Below, piece after piece: positions 8,482 to 18,350 of a stretch of 64,000 nucleotides of DNA. A program made the translations under genes and the position numbers. Position 1 is the first letter of the stretch. The number at the start of each line of letters is the position of its first letter. The notes under the pieces are model-generated. The model saw only the letters and a program-made list of their open reading frames with translations. It searched no databases and was not told the DNA's origin. Origin of the DNA: Lysobacter sp. cf310 (GTDB lineage Bacteria > Pseudomonadota > Gammaproteobacteria > Xanthomonadales > Xanthomonadaceae); contig NZ_FOSS01000001.1 of the NCBI RefSeq assembly GCF_900114355.1, forward strand, positions 1,414,368 through 1,478,367. Reading direction: 5' to 3'.

Positions 8482-9711
8482 ATGAGCCGCTACGACGCCC
8501 CCCTGCACGACGGCACGCTGCCGGATTTCCGCGACCCCGCGTTCCTGCGCGCGCACATCGCCGACACCATGGCGTTCTACCACCCGCGCGCGATCGACCC
8601 GGCCGGCGGTTTCTTCCATTACTTCCGCGACGACGGCAGCGTCTACGACCGCTCGCACCGGCATCTGGTCAGCAGCACGCGCTTCGTCTTCAACTACGCC
8701 ATGGCCGCGCGCGAGTTCGACCTGGACGAATACCGCGACGCCGCACGCCACGGCCTGCGCTATCTGCGCCAGGCCCATCGCGATCCGGTCGGCGGCGGCT
8801 ACGCCTGGACCCTGCGCGACGGCGTGCCCGAGGACCGCAGCAACCATGCCTACGGGGTCGCCTTCGTGATGCTGGCCTACGCCAGCGCGATCAAGGCCGG
8901 CATCGACGAGGCCGCGCCCTGGCTGGAGGAAACCTGGCAGCTGCTGGAGACCTGGTACTGGGACGAGGACGCCGGGCTCTACCGCGACGAGGCCGACGCC
9001 AGCTGGCGCTTCACCGACTACCGCGGTCAGAACGCCAACATGCATCTGTGCGAGGCCTTGATCGCGGCCTACGAGGCCAGCGGCGACTCGCGCTACTACT
9101 ACCGCGCGCGCACCCTGGCCAGCCAGATGACACGGCGGCAGGCGGCGCTGGCCGGCGGGCTGGTGTGGGAGCACTACGACCGCGACTGGAACGTCGATTG
9201 GGACTACCACCGCGACGATCCCAAGCACCTGTTCCGGCCCTGGGGTTTCCAGCCCGGGCATCAGACCGAGTGGGCCAAGCTGCTGTTGATCCTGGACCAC
9301 CACGCGCAGGAACGCGGCGCGCCGGTCGAGTGGTTGTTGCCGACCGCGCAGCAGTTGTTCGACACCGCGGTCGCGCATGCCTGGGACGAGGCGCACGGCG
9401 GGCTGAGCTACGGCTTCGATCCGAACGGCGCGGTCTGCGACGACGACAAGTACTTCTGGGTGCAGGCCGAATCGCTGGCCGCGGCCGCGCGCCTGGCCCA
9501 GCGCACCGGCGATGCGCGCTACTGGGATTGGTATCAGCGCCTGTGGGCCTACAGCTGGGAGCATTTCGTCGATCACCGGCACGGCGCGTGGTTCCGCATC
9601 TTGGATCGCCAGAACCGCAAGTACAGCGACGAGAAGAGCCCGGCCGGCAAGACCGACTATCACACCATGGGCGCGTGCTACGACGCCTTGGAATTGCTGC
9701 GGCCGCGTTGA
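8482..9711 (+). CDS. AGE-family sugar isomerase/epimerase (probable mannose isomerase)
   Basis: A 409-residue protein of the N-acylglucosamine 2-epimerase (alpha6/alpha6 barrel) superfamily. Seen motifs include YFRDDGSVYDRSHRHLVSSTR near the N-terminus, GGGYAWTLRDG, a central GQNANMHLCEALIAAYEA, and the C-terminal KYFWVQAESLAAAA and KTDYHTMGACYDALELL with the family's conserved His residues. Members act on mannose (D-mannose isomerase, YihS-like), N-acetylglucosamine or cellobiose. Neighbouring GH92 mannosidase and fructokinase favour mannose to fructose conversion. It has no signal peptide, so it acts in the cytoplasm. The last residues run to ELLRPR. The substrate is inferred, not seen. Confidence 0.87.
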   Translation: MSRYDAPLHDGTLPDFRDPAFLRAHIADTMAFYHPRAIDPAGGFFHYFRDDGSVYDRSHRHLVSSTRFVFNYAMAAREFDLDEYRDAARHGLRYLRQAHRDPVGGGYAWTLRDGVPEDRSNHAYGVAFVMLAYASAIKAGIDEAAPWLEETWQLLETWYWDEDAGLYRDEADASWRFTDYRGQNANMHLCEALIAAYEASGDSRYYYRARTLASQMTRRQAALAGGLVWEHYDRDWNVDWDYHRDDPKHLFRPWGFQPGHQTEWAKLLLILDHHAQERGAPVEWLLPTAQQLFDTAVAHAWDEAHGGLSYGFDPNGAVCDDDKYFWVQAESLAAAARLAQRTGDARYWDWYQRLWAYSWEHFVDHRHGAWFRILDRQNRKYSDEKSPAGKTDYHTMGACYDALELLRPR

Positions 9712-9820
9712 TCCGGCGCATCGCGCCCTCGTAGACGGGGCCTGCGCCGACGCTCACCCCTGACAACACGCTGTCAGCAGAGCGGGCGTACGCTTTGGCT
9801 CCCACCCAAGGAGTTCCCTC

Positions 9821-10192
9821 ATGAATACCGAACAGATCGCGCAACGCCTGGTCGAGCTGTGCCGCAAGGGCGAGTACGACCAGGCCCAGGTCGAGCTGTA
9901 TGCCGACGATGCCGTAAGCATCGAACCCGAGGGCCTGCCGCCGGAAGCGCTGGGCAATGCGCATGGGATGGAAGCGATCCGCGAGAAGGGCCGCAAGTTC
10001 AACGAGAGCATCGAGGCCATGCACGGCAGCAGCTGCAGCGACCCGGTGGTCGCGGGCAACTGGTTCAGCGTGTCGATGCACCTGGACGTGACCATGAAGG
10101 GCATGGGCCGCATCGACATGTCGGAGATCTGCGTCTACCGCGTGCGCGACGGCAAGATCGTGCACGAGCAGTTCTTCTACGACGTGGGTTGA
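9821..10192 (+). CDS. SnoaL/NTF2-like small protein
   Basis: A 123-residue cytoplasmic protein with the cone-shaped SnoaL-like NTF2 fold: helical start MNTEQIAQRLVELCRKGEY, then YADDAVSIEPEG, GMEAIREKGRKF and alternating strands ending VYRVRDGKIVHEQFFYDVG. An excellent ribosome site (AAGGAGT, 8 bases from ATG) supports the start. These proteins bind small ligands or act as minor isomerases/hydrolases, so no reaction can be assigned. It stands alone, downstream of the AGE gene with 109 bases between, and directly upstream of a long tandem repeat. Confidence 0.85.
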   Translation: MNTEQIAQRLVELCRKGEYDQAQVELYADDAVSIEPEGLPPEALGNAHGMEAIREKGRKFNESIEAMHGSSCSDPVVAGNWFSVSMHLDVTMKGMGRIDMSEICVYRVRDGKIVHEQFFYDVG

Positions 10193-10203
10193 GTCGGCGT
10201 CGC

Positions 10204-10880
10204 GAGCTTTCGGCGTCGCTTCGTTTGCGCGGTCGCGGCTTGCGCCGCTCCTACAGGGAGCAGCGGGGCGCCGCTTTGGGGTAGGAGCGGCGTGAGCCGC
10301 GACCCGATGCGGGACGAATCTGATATGCCCAGCGGCTACGCTGCCGATGGCGGCATGGGCGCATGGACGCATGGGCGCAGCGGATTGGAGCCGCGTCGGC
10401 TGAGCGAGCTTTCGACGTCGCTTCGTTTGCGCGGTCGCGGCTTGCGCCGCTCCTACAGGGAGCGACGGAGCGCCGCTTTGGGGTAGGAGCGGCGTGAGCC
10501 GCGACCCGATGCGGGACGAATTTCCTTTGCCCAGTGGCTGCGCTGCCGATGGCTGCATGGCGCAGCGAATTGGTGCCGCGTCGGCTGAGTGAGCTTTCGA
10601 CGTCGCTTCGTTTGCGCGGTCGCGGCTTGCGCCGCTCCTACTGGGAGCAGCGGGGCGCCGCTTTGGGGTAGGAGCGGCGTGAGCCGCGACCCGATGCGGG
10701 ACGAATTTCCTTTGCCCAGTGGCTGCGCTGCCGATGGCTGCATGGCGCAGCGAATTGGTGCCGCGTCGGCTGAGTGAGCTTTCGACGTCGCTTCGTTTGC
10801 GCGGTCGCGGCTTGCGCCGCTCCTACAGGGAGCAGCGGGGCGCCGCTTTGGGGTAGGAGCGGCGTAAGCCGCGATCGCGC
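10204..10880. repeat. 185-bp tandem repeat with REP-like hairpins (about 3.6 copies)
   Basis: Copies begin at GAGCTTTCG at 10204, 10406, 10591 and 10776, giving periods of 202, 185 and 185. Each holds two facing palindromic arms, GCGGCTTGCGCCGCTCCTAC and GTAGGAGCGGCGTGAGCCGC, about 30 bases apart, followed by a conserved linker including GATGCGGGACGAAT and GGCTGCATGGCGCAGCG. The last two full copies are almost identical, implying recent duplication. The short frames within are repeat artefacts, not genes. Confidence 0.9.
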
Positions 10881-10905
10881 GGCCGGGGTCTCGTCGCGGC
10901 CCAAA

Positions 10906-10935
10906 GAAAAAGCCCCGCATCGGCGGGGCTTTTTC
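10906..10935 (-). terminator. Rho-independent terminator of rpoD
   Basis: AAAAAGCCCCGC, a short loop, then GCGGGGCTTTTT: a perfect GC-rich stem flanked by A and T tracts, 22 bases beyond the rpoD stop on the minus strand. It is symmetrical, so it may also stop transcription from the repeat side. Confidence 0.9.
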
Positions 10936-10956
10936 GTATTGCGACAGCGGCAGGCT

Positions 10957-12810
<1,854 letters not shown>

Positions 12811-12840
12811 GGGCTGCGCCACCCGCGCTTGTAGGTCTAG

Positions 12841-12860
12841 GGAACGTTCCAGTATAGCAG
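12841..12860 (-). promoter_or_regulatory. Probable extended -10 promoter of rpoD
   Basis: On the minus strand TGCTATACT gives an extended -10 (TG-N-TATACT, with TATACT at 12856-12851) about 40 bases before the rpoD start. No consensus -35 lies 17 bases upstream. A perfect 10-base palindrome GGAACGTTCC (12841-12850) sits at the expected transcription start and could be a regulator site. Confidence 0.5.
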
Positions 12861-12882
12861 GCCGGGCCGGCTGGGGCCCGAT

Positions 12883-13323
12883 CTAGGACCGGAGGAGGAA
12901 GGTGACCGGGCCATCGTTGACCAGGCTGATCACCATATGGGCACCGAAGCGCCCGGTTTCCACCCCCCCGGCGTGGGCGGCCCGGCAGGCCTGGACCAGC
13001 CGGTTGAATATCGGTTCAGCCAGCTCCGGGGCGGCCGCGGTGCTGAAGCCCGGGCGCATGCCGCTGCGGGTGTCGGCGGCCAGGGTGAACTGGCTGACCA
13101 GCAGCAGGCCGCCGCCGGTGTCGCCCAGGCCGCGGTTCATGCGCCCGGCCTCGTCGGCGAACACCCGGTAGCCCAGCAGGCGCTCGGCCATGCGTAAAAC
13201 CTGTGCCTCGCCGTCGCCGGGTTCGACCCCGACCAGGGCCAGCAGGCCGGGGCCGATCGCCCCGACGGTCTCGCCGTCCACGGTCACGGCGGCTTGGGTC
13301 ACGCGCTGGATCAGGCTGAGCAC
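12883..13323 (-). CDS. dtd: D-aminoacyl-tRNA deacylase
   Basis: A 146-residue enzyme that hydrolyses D-amino acids (and glycine from tRNA-Ala) mischarged onto tRNA. It matches the family in length and motifs: opening LSLIQRVTQAAVTVDG, GLLLVSQFTLAADT with the SQFTL motif, TGRFGAHMVISLVNDGPVTF with the conserved Gly-Pro pair near the end. It starts with GTG (13323); no ATG exists near the conserved N-terminus. It is divergent from the LpxL-like gene 112 bases away and 73 bases upstream of rpoD in the same direction. Confidence 0.95.
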   Translation of the reverse strand: MLSLIQRVTQAAVTVDGETVGAIGPGLLALVGVEPGDGEAQVLRMAERLLGYRVFADEAGRMNRGLGDTGGGLLLVSQFTLAADTRSGMRPGFSTAAAPELAEPIFNRLVQACRAAHAGGVETGRFGAHMVISLVNDGPVTFLLRS

Positions 13324-13434
13324 GGCGGCGGCGGGTCCTGCGGTTCGGCGACGGGCCGCACAGTGTCGCCCGGCCCGGCGCATCCGGCCAGCCTGCGCAC
13401 CGGGCCGGGCGGCCGCGCCGGCTAGACTGACGCG

Positions 13435-14352
13435 ATGACCCGTTTCGTCGCCCGCCTGCTCTATCTGCTCGCCTCCGCGCTCGCGCGCCTGCCCTGGTCC
13501 TGGCTGCTCGCCCTGGGCGACCTGGTCGCGGCCGCCTGGCGCTGGCGCGACGGCCGCGAAAGCCGGGTGACCCGGGTCAATCTGGAGCTGGCCTACCCCG
13601 AGCTGCTGCCGGCCGAGCGCGAGCAATGGCACCGCGCGATCCTGCGCACCACCGGGCGCCAGATCCTGGAGACCCTGCGCCTGTGGACCCGGCCGCACCA
13701 GGAGAACCTGGCCCTGCTGCGCGAGACCCACGGCACCGAGCTGTTCGATGCGGCGATCGCGGCCGGACGCGGGGTGATCGTGGCCGCACCGCATTACGGC
13801 AACTGGGAGCTGCTGAACCAGTGGCTGGCCTCGCGCACGCCGCTGGCGATCCTGTACCGGCCGCCGGAGTCCAAGATCGGCGAGGCCTTCCTCAACCTGG
13901 TGCGCGCCGACGCCCCCGACCGGGTCACCCAGATCCGCGCCGAGGGCCCGGCGGTGCGCCAGTTGTGGAAGCTGCTCAACGCGGGCGGGGTGACCGGCAT
14001 CCTGCCCGACCAGCAGCCCAAGGCCGGCGACGGCGAGTTCGCGCCGTTCTTCGGCGTGCCGGCGCTGACCATGACCCTGCTGGGCCGCCTCGCCGGCCGC
14101 ACCGGCGCGACGGTGCTGTTCGCCTATTGCGAACGCATCGACAGCCACGACGGCACGCCCGGCTTCGCGCTGCACATCGAACCCGCGCCCGCGGACATCG
14201 GCGACGACGATCTGACGATCGCGACGACCGCGCTAAACGCCGCGGTCGAACGCATCGCGCGCCGCGATCCGGCTCAATACCAGTGGACCTACAAACGCTA
14301 TACGCTGCGACCGCCGGGTTCGGGCGAGGAAAACCCGTACTGGAATCGGTGA
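13435..14352 (+). CDS. LpxL/HtrB-family lysophospholipid (lipid A) acyltransferase
   Basis: A 305-residue inner-membrane acyltransferase that adds a secondary fatty acyl chain, probably to lipid A. An N-terminal hydrophobic anchor (residues 4-35) precedes the catalytic HX4E motif HYGNWE at 120-125. The motif GVTGILPDQQPKAGDG (about 190-203) and the C-terminal QYQWTYKRY are typical of the LpxL/LpxM/LpxP group. Which chain and position are modified cannot be told. It is transcribed alone, divergent from dtd, and followed after 84 bases by the Sel1-repeat gene. Confidence 0.92.
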   Translation: MTRFVARLLYLLASALARLPWSWLLALGDLVAAAWRWRDGRESRVTRVNLELAYPELLPAEREQWHRAILRTTGRQILETLRLWTRPHQENLALLRETHGTELFDAAIAAGRGVIVAAPHYGNWELLNQWLASRTPLAILYRPPESKIGEAFLNLVRADAPDRVTQIRAEGPAVRQLWKLLNAGGVTGILPDQQPKAGDGEFAPFFGVPALTMTLLGRLAGRTGATVLFAYCERIDSHDGTPGFALHIEPAPADIGDDDLTIATTALNAAVERIARRDPAQYQWTYKRYTLRPPGSGEENPYWNR

Positions 14353-14436
14353 GCGATGCCGACGCCGCGCCCGCCGCGCGCATGCGCGCGCGGGCCGATC
14401 CGCGGCGATCGAACGCAATACTCAAGGGGATGATGG

Positions 14437-15870
14437 ATGCGCTGTTGGATGTTGTGTTTCGCACTGTTCGCCGCACCGGCGTTCGCGGCCGACGAGTTGG
14501 CCGACATGAACGCGGTGAGCCAGGCCTGGGATCGCTACGCGCAGCTGAGCAGCCGCGACGATCCCGCCAGCGCCGCGCTGCTGGCGCCGTCCAGCCTGGA
14601 GTACTACCTGTTCCTGCGCGACGCCGCGCGCGCGGCATCGGCCGACCAGATGCGCCGCATCCCGGTCAGCGACCGCGTGATCGTGTACGCGCTGCGCGCC
14701 AGCCATAACGACGCCCAATTGGCCCAGCTCGACGGCGTCGGCCTGGCCCGGCTGTGCCTGAGCCGCGGCTGGTGCGGCGTGGCCCCGCCGGACGAAGGCG
14801 AGGCGCTGCCCAGCCTGAGCCACGTGACCCTGATCGGCAGCGACCGCGCGCTTGGCGAGCTCGGTCCGCCGACCGGCACCAATTTCCAATTCGGCCCCGA
14901 ATTCGTGCGCGCCGACGGCGCCTGGAAGGTGGTGACCGAATCGCTGGTCAACGACGAGTCGATCCAGATCGGGCTGTACGCGCAGCAGGCCGGCATGAGC
15001 GAAGCCGACATGGCCCAGTCCCTCCTGGCCCGCCTGCTCGGCGACGACACCGACACGCCGCCGCTCGCGAGCCTGGAACAACCCTTGCAGGACGACGCCG
15101 CCCTGCGCGCCGGCCTCAACGACCGCTGGCCCAAGTACCTGGCGGTCTACAAGACCCGGGTGGCGGCGCTGGAGCGCAAGGCCGAAGACGGCGATTCGCT
15201 GGCGCAACTGGGACTGGGCGCGATGCTTTACACCGGCCAACCTTCGGATTGGGTGGTGCAGGACAAGGCGCGCGGCATGAAGCTGCTGGAAACCTCCAGC
15301 AACGGCGGCAACGCCACCGCCTCGCTGCTGGTCGTCGGCGCCCTGCTGGACACCAGCGATGGCAAGGGCAAGCCGCCTTCCGCCGAACGCCTGACCCAGG
15401 CCCTGCCGCACGTGCGGCGCGCGGCCGAAAGCGGGCAGGCCAATGCGATGAGCATGCTGTCGACGCTGTACTTCAACGGCGCGGCGGGCCTGAAGCGCGA
15501 CTGTCGCCAGGCCGACGAATGGATCGCGCGCGCCGAAGACGCGGGCAGCCAGAAGGCGCGCAACGACCGGGTCTGGAACCTGGCGGTGTGCCCGATCCCG
15601 CAGCAACGCGATCCGGCGCGCGCGCTGACGCTGGCCCAACGCATGATCGCCGACGCCGACACCCTGTCCGGCGCCGAACTCGACACCCTGGCCGCCGTCT
15701 ACGCGGCCAACGGCAAGTTCGACGAAGCGGTGGATTTCCAGAATCGCGCGATCGCCAAGTTCGCCGACGCACCGAACACGCTGCAGCGCGCGCGTGCGCG
15801 CCTCAAGGCCTACAGCGCGCGCCGCGACTGGGTCCAGGATTACAACGCCTTGGAACTGCCGATCGAATGA
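14437..15870 (+). CDS. Exported Sel1-like repeat protein
   Basis: A 477-residue protein with a clear signal peptide (MRCWMLCFALFAAPAFAA, cleavage after AFA). The N-terminal 200 residues have no family I recognise. Residues about 230-370 contain helical pairs such as GDSLAQLGLGAMLYTG and GQANAMSMLSTLYFNGAAGL that match the Sel1/TPR-like pattern, and the C-terminus (AELDTLAAVYAANGKFDEAVDFQNRAI) is a TPR-like pair. It likely acts in the periplasm as an interaction scaffold. Its stop overlaps the start of the following PH-domain gene (ATGA), so it belongs to a three-gene operon with the two PH proteins. Confidence 0.82.
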   Translation: MRCWMLCFALFAAPAFAADELADMNAVSQAWDRYAQLSSRDDPASAALLAPSSLEYYLFLRDAARAASADQMRRIPVSDRVIVYALRASHNDAQLAQLDGVGLARLCLSRGWCGVAPPDEGEALPSLSHVTLIGSDRALGELGPPTGTNFQFGPEFVRADGAWKVVTESLVNDESIQIGLYAQQAGMSEADMAQSLLARLLGDDTDTPPLASLEQPLQDDAALRAGLNDRWPKYLAVYKTRVAALERKAEDGDSLAQLGLGAMLYTGQPSDWVVQDKARGMKLLETSSNGGNATASLLVVGALLDTSDGKGKPPSAERLTQALPHVRRAAESGQANAMSMLSTLYFNGAAGLKRDCRQADEWIARAEDAGSQKARNDRVWNLAVCPIPQQRDPARALTLAQRMIADADTLSGAELDTLAAVYAANGKFDEAVDFQNRAIAKFADAPNTLQRARARLKAYSARRDWVQDYNALELPIE

Positions 15871-16397
15871 ACCCGACCCCGCCCGAGGCCGCCGAGGCGG
15901 CGACGCGCGACGACGCGCCCCCGAGCACGGTCGAATGGCAGGCGCTGCCGGCGCGCGCGCGGCCGCTGTTCCTGCTGGATACCTCGATCTCGCTGGGCGT
16001 GCTGTTCGGCGTGGCCGGGGTGGTGTCGGGCACGCTGGGCCTGGGCATGGCCGCGGGCATCGCCGCCGGCGCCACCGGCGCCCTGCTCGGCATCGCCACC
16101 GGGATCTGGATCGGCACCAAGCAGTTCAATCATTGCTACTGGCGCCTGGACGAGCACGGCCTGGCGGTGCGCCGCGGGCGCCTGTGGCAGCGCGAGACGC
16201 GGGTGCCGATCACCCGCGTGCAGCACCTGGACATCAAGCACGGCCCCTGGCAGCGCCGGCGCAAGCTGGCGACGCTGGTGGTGCACACCGCCGGCACCCG
16301 CCACAGCTCGGTCAACGTGCCCCACCTGGACGCCGACGACGCGCAGCGCCTGCGCGACCGCCTGGGCCGGCAGATCGATCTCGATGACGACGCCTGA
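15867..16397 (+). CDS. PH-domain membrane protein, YdbS type
   Basis: A 176-residue protein with two membrane segments (about residues 33-75, glycine-rich) followed by a bacterial PH (bPH2) domain: HCYWRLDEHGLAVRRGRLW, RETRVPITRVQHLDIKHGPWQRRRKLATLVVHTAG. Start and stop are coupled to both neighbours: ATGA overlap with the Sel1 gene and a 14-base overlap with the next gene. YdbS/YdbT pairs are common in bacteria and are thought to act at the cell envelope; the precise job is unknown. Confidence 0.88.
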   Translation: MNPTPPEAAEAATRDDAPPSTVEWQALPARARPLFLLDTSISLGVLFGVAGVVSGTLGLGMAAGIAAGATGALLGIATGIWIGTKQFNHCYWRLDEHGLAVRRGRLWQRETRVPITRVQHLDIKHGPWQRRRKLATLVVHTAGTRHSSVNVPHLDADDAQRLRDRLGRQIDLDDDA

Positions 16398-17928
16398 TCC
16401 GATCGCGGGCGAGCCCGCGGGCGGGCGGGCGCCACCGACCGCGGCCGAGGCCGCGAGCGCCGAACGCCGCCTGCATCCGATGTCGTGGCTGTTCGTGCTG
16501 CTGGCGCAGCTGCGCCAGTTCATCTTCCCGTTGATCCTGCTGCTGGTGTTCGGGCGCGGCGACCGCAACGAGCTGTGGTCGCTGCTCGCGGTCGGCGTGC
16601 TGGTGGTGCTGTCGCTGTGGCAGTACTTCACTTATCGCTACGGCGCCACCGGCGACAGCCTGGTGGTGCGCAGCGGCCTGTTCGAACGCAGCCTGCGGGT
16701 GATTCCGTTCGCGCGCATCCATAACGTCGCGCTGCGGCAGTCGGCGCTGCACCGGGTGTTCGGGGTGGCCGAGGTGCGCCTGGAATCGGCCGGCGGCAAC
16801 AAGCCCGAAGCCGAGATGCGCGTGCTCAAGCTGTCCGACGCGCTGGCCCTGGAAGCGCTGGTGCGCCGACGCGGCGCGGCCGCGGCCGCCGCCCTGGCCG
16901 CCGACGACAGCAGCGCGCCGCCGCTGCTGACGATGTCGCTGGGCGAGGTGCTGCGCCTGGGCCTGATCAACAACCGCGGCATGCTGGTGGTCGGCGCCGG
17001 CATCGCCGGCTTCATGCCCTACAGCCGCGACCTGCTGCCGGAAGGCATGGGCAGCCAGATCCGGCAGGCGGTACTGTCCCTGTTCGGCTGGACCAGCGAA
17101 CACCACTTCGGCGCGCCGCAGTACCTGCTGGCGGCGCTGGTGCTGGTGGGGCTGTTCTTCGGCCTGGTGCGGCTGCTGTCGATGCTGCTGGCGCTGCTGC
17201 AGTACTACGGTTTCAGCCTGAGCGAGCACGGGCGCCGCCTGACCGTCGAACGCGGCCTGCTGGCGCGCTGGCGCACCAGCGCGTCGCGGCGACGGATCCA
17301 GGCCTGGACGCTGCGCGAAGGCCCGATGCATCGGCTGTTGCGCCGGCGCACGCTGGAAATCGAAACCGCGGTCGGCAACGAGCAGGAACAGGAACGCGCC
17401 CTGCGCGAACTGGCGCCGGTCGCGCCGCCGGCGGTCTGCGAATCGCTGATCGAGCACCTGCTGCCGAAGGCCGGCTGGTCGCGCCTGGATTGGCGCGCAC
17501 TGCCGCTGTCGAGCTGGTGGCGGCTGTTCCTGCCCGGCATGCCCTGGCTGGCGGCGATCACCGGCCTGCTGTGCGTGCGCTTCGGCGCCTGGGGCCTGCT
17601 GACGCTGCTGTGGCTGCCGTGGGCGGTGTTCAAGGCGCGCCAGCGCGCGCGCCGCATGGGCTATGCGCTGGGCGACGAAGTGGTGGCGGTGCGCGAGGGT
17701 TGGTGGAAACGCTATTGGCGCTTCGCCGAGATCGACAAGCTGCAGGCGCTGCAGCTGGTGCGCAGCCCGATCGACCGCCGCTGCGGCACCGCTACGCTGT
17801 GGCTGGACACCGCCGGCGCCGGCGCCCTGGCGCCGCCGCTGCGGATCCGGTTCCTGCCGGTGGCCGAGGCCGAGGCGCTGTACCGCGAGCTGTCGGCGAC
17901 CTTGGCGGTGCGCAGGCTGCATTGGTAG
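16384..17928 (+). CDS. PH-domain membrane protein, YdbT type
   Basis: A 514-residue partner of the preceding YdbS-like protein. It carries repeated bPH2 modules each following paired membrane segments: YRYGATGDSLVVRSGLFERSLRVIPFARIHNVALRQS (about 78-115), then YYGFSLSEHGRRLTVERGLL ... RRRIQAWTLREGP (about 275-320), then GYALGDEVVAVREGWW ... KLQALQLVRSP (about 425-465). Transmembrane pairs occur near 35-75, 195-215, 245-275 and 380-415. It overlaps the upstream gene by 14 bases and is the last gene of the operon; a repeat-rich spacer follows. Confidence 0.88.
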   Translation: MTTPDPIAGEPAGGRAPPTAAEAASAERRLHPMSWLFVLLAQLRQFIFPLILLLVFGRGDRNELWSLLAVGVLVVLSLWQYFTYRYGATGDSLVVRSGLFERSLRVIPFARIHNVALRQSALHRVFGVAEVRLESAGGNKPEAEMRVLKLSDALALEALVRRRGAAAAAALAADDSSAPPLLTMSLGEVLRLGLINNRGMLVVGAGIAGFMPYSRDLLPEGMGSQIRQAVLSLFGWTSEHHFGAPQYLLAALVLVGLFFGLVRLLSMLLALLQYYGFSLSEHGRRLTVERGLLARWRTSASRRRIQAWTLREGPMHRLLRRRTLEIETAVGNEQEQERALRELAPVAPPAVCESLIEHLLPKAGWSRLDWRALPLSSWWRLFLPGMPWLAAITGLLCVRFGAWGLLTLLWLPWAVFKARQRARRMGYALGDEVVAVREGWWKRYWRFAEIDKLQALQLVRSPIDRRCGTATLWLDTAGAGALAPPLRIRFLPVAEAEALYRELSATLAVRRLHW

Positions 17929-17978
17929 GCGGACGCAGGGCGCGGCGATAGGCGCACCATCGCGGAGCGGCGAGCCGG

Positions 17979-18290
17979 CGCGACGATGCGGTTCGCCTTC
18001 GGCTCACCGCATCCTACGAGGGCGGGATTCGCGGCGGCCTGTCCGACGCAGAGGCCGCGCCGGCCGTAGGGTGCGGTGATAACCGCACCATCGCGGACTT
18101 GCGGATCCGCGCGACGACCCGATTCGCCTGAGGCTCGCCGCAGCCTACGAAGGCGGGATTCGCGGCGGCCTGTCCGGACGCAGAAGCCGCGCCGGCCGTA
18201 GGGTGCGGTGATAACCGCACCATCGCGGACCTATGGATCCGCGCCACGATGCGGTTCGCCTTCGGCTCACCGCATCCTACGAGCGCCAGC
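17979..18290. repeat. 131-bp direct repeat with GGATGCGG hairpins (two copies and part of a third)
   Basis: The block holds TTCGCC at 17992, 18123 and 18255 (periods 131 and 132). Each unit contains a dyad GATGCGGTTCGCCT...GGCTCACCGCATCCTAC and a second one, GTAGGGTGCGGTGATAACCGCACC. A single related dyad recurs at about 21174-21208. The spacer 17929-18350 contains no credible gene besides these repeats. Confidence 0.85.
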
Positions 18291-18350
18291 GGCGGGTCGC
18301 TGTCGCTGAAGACAGCAGCCTTGGGATGCGGCGACAACCCTGCGCCCGGC

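Noticed and set aside
10204-10880. Tandem repeats as a CRISPR array
   Set aside because: Units of 185 bases are near identical throughout with no unique spacers, and no cas genes are present.
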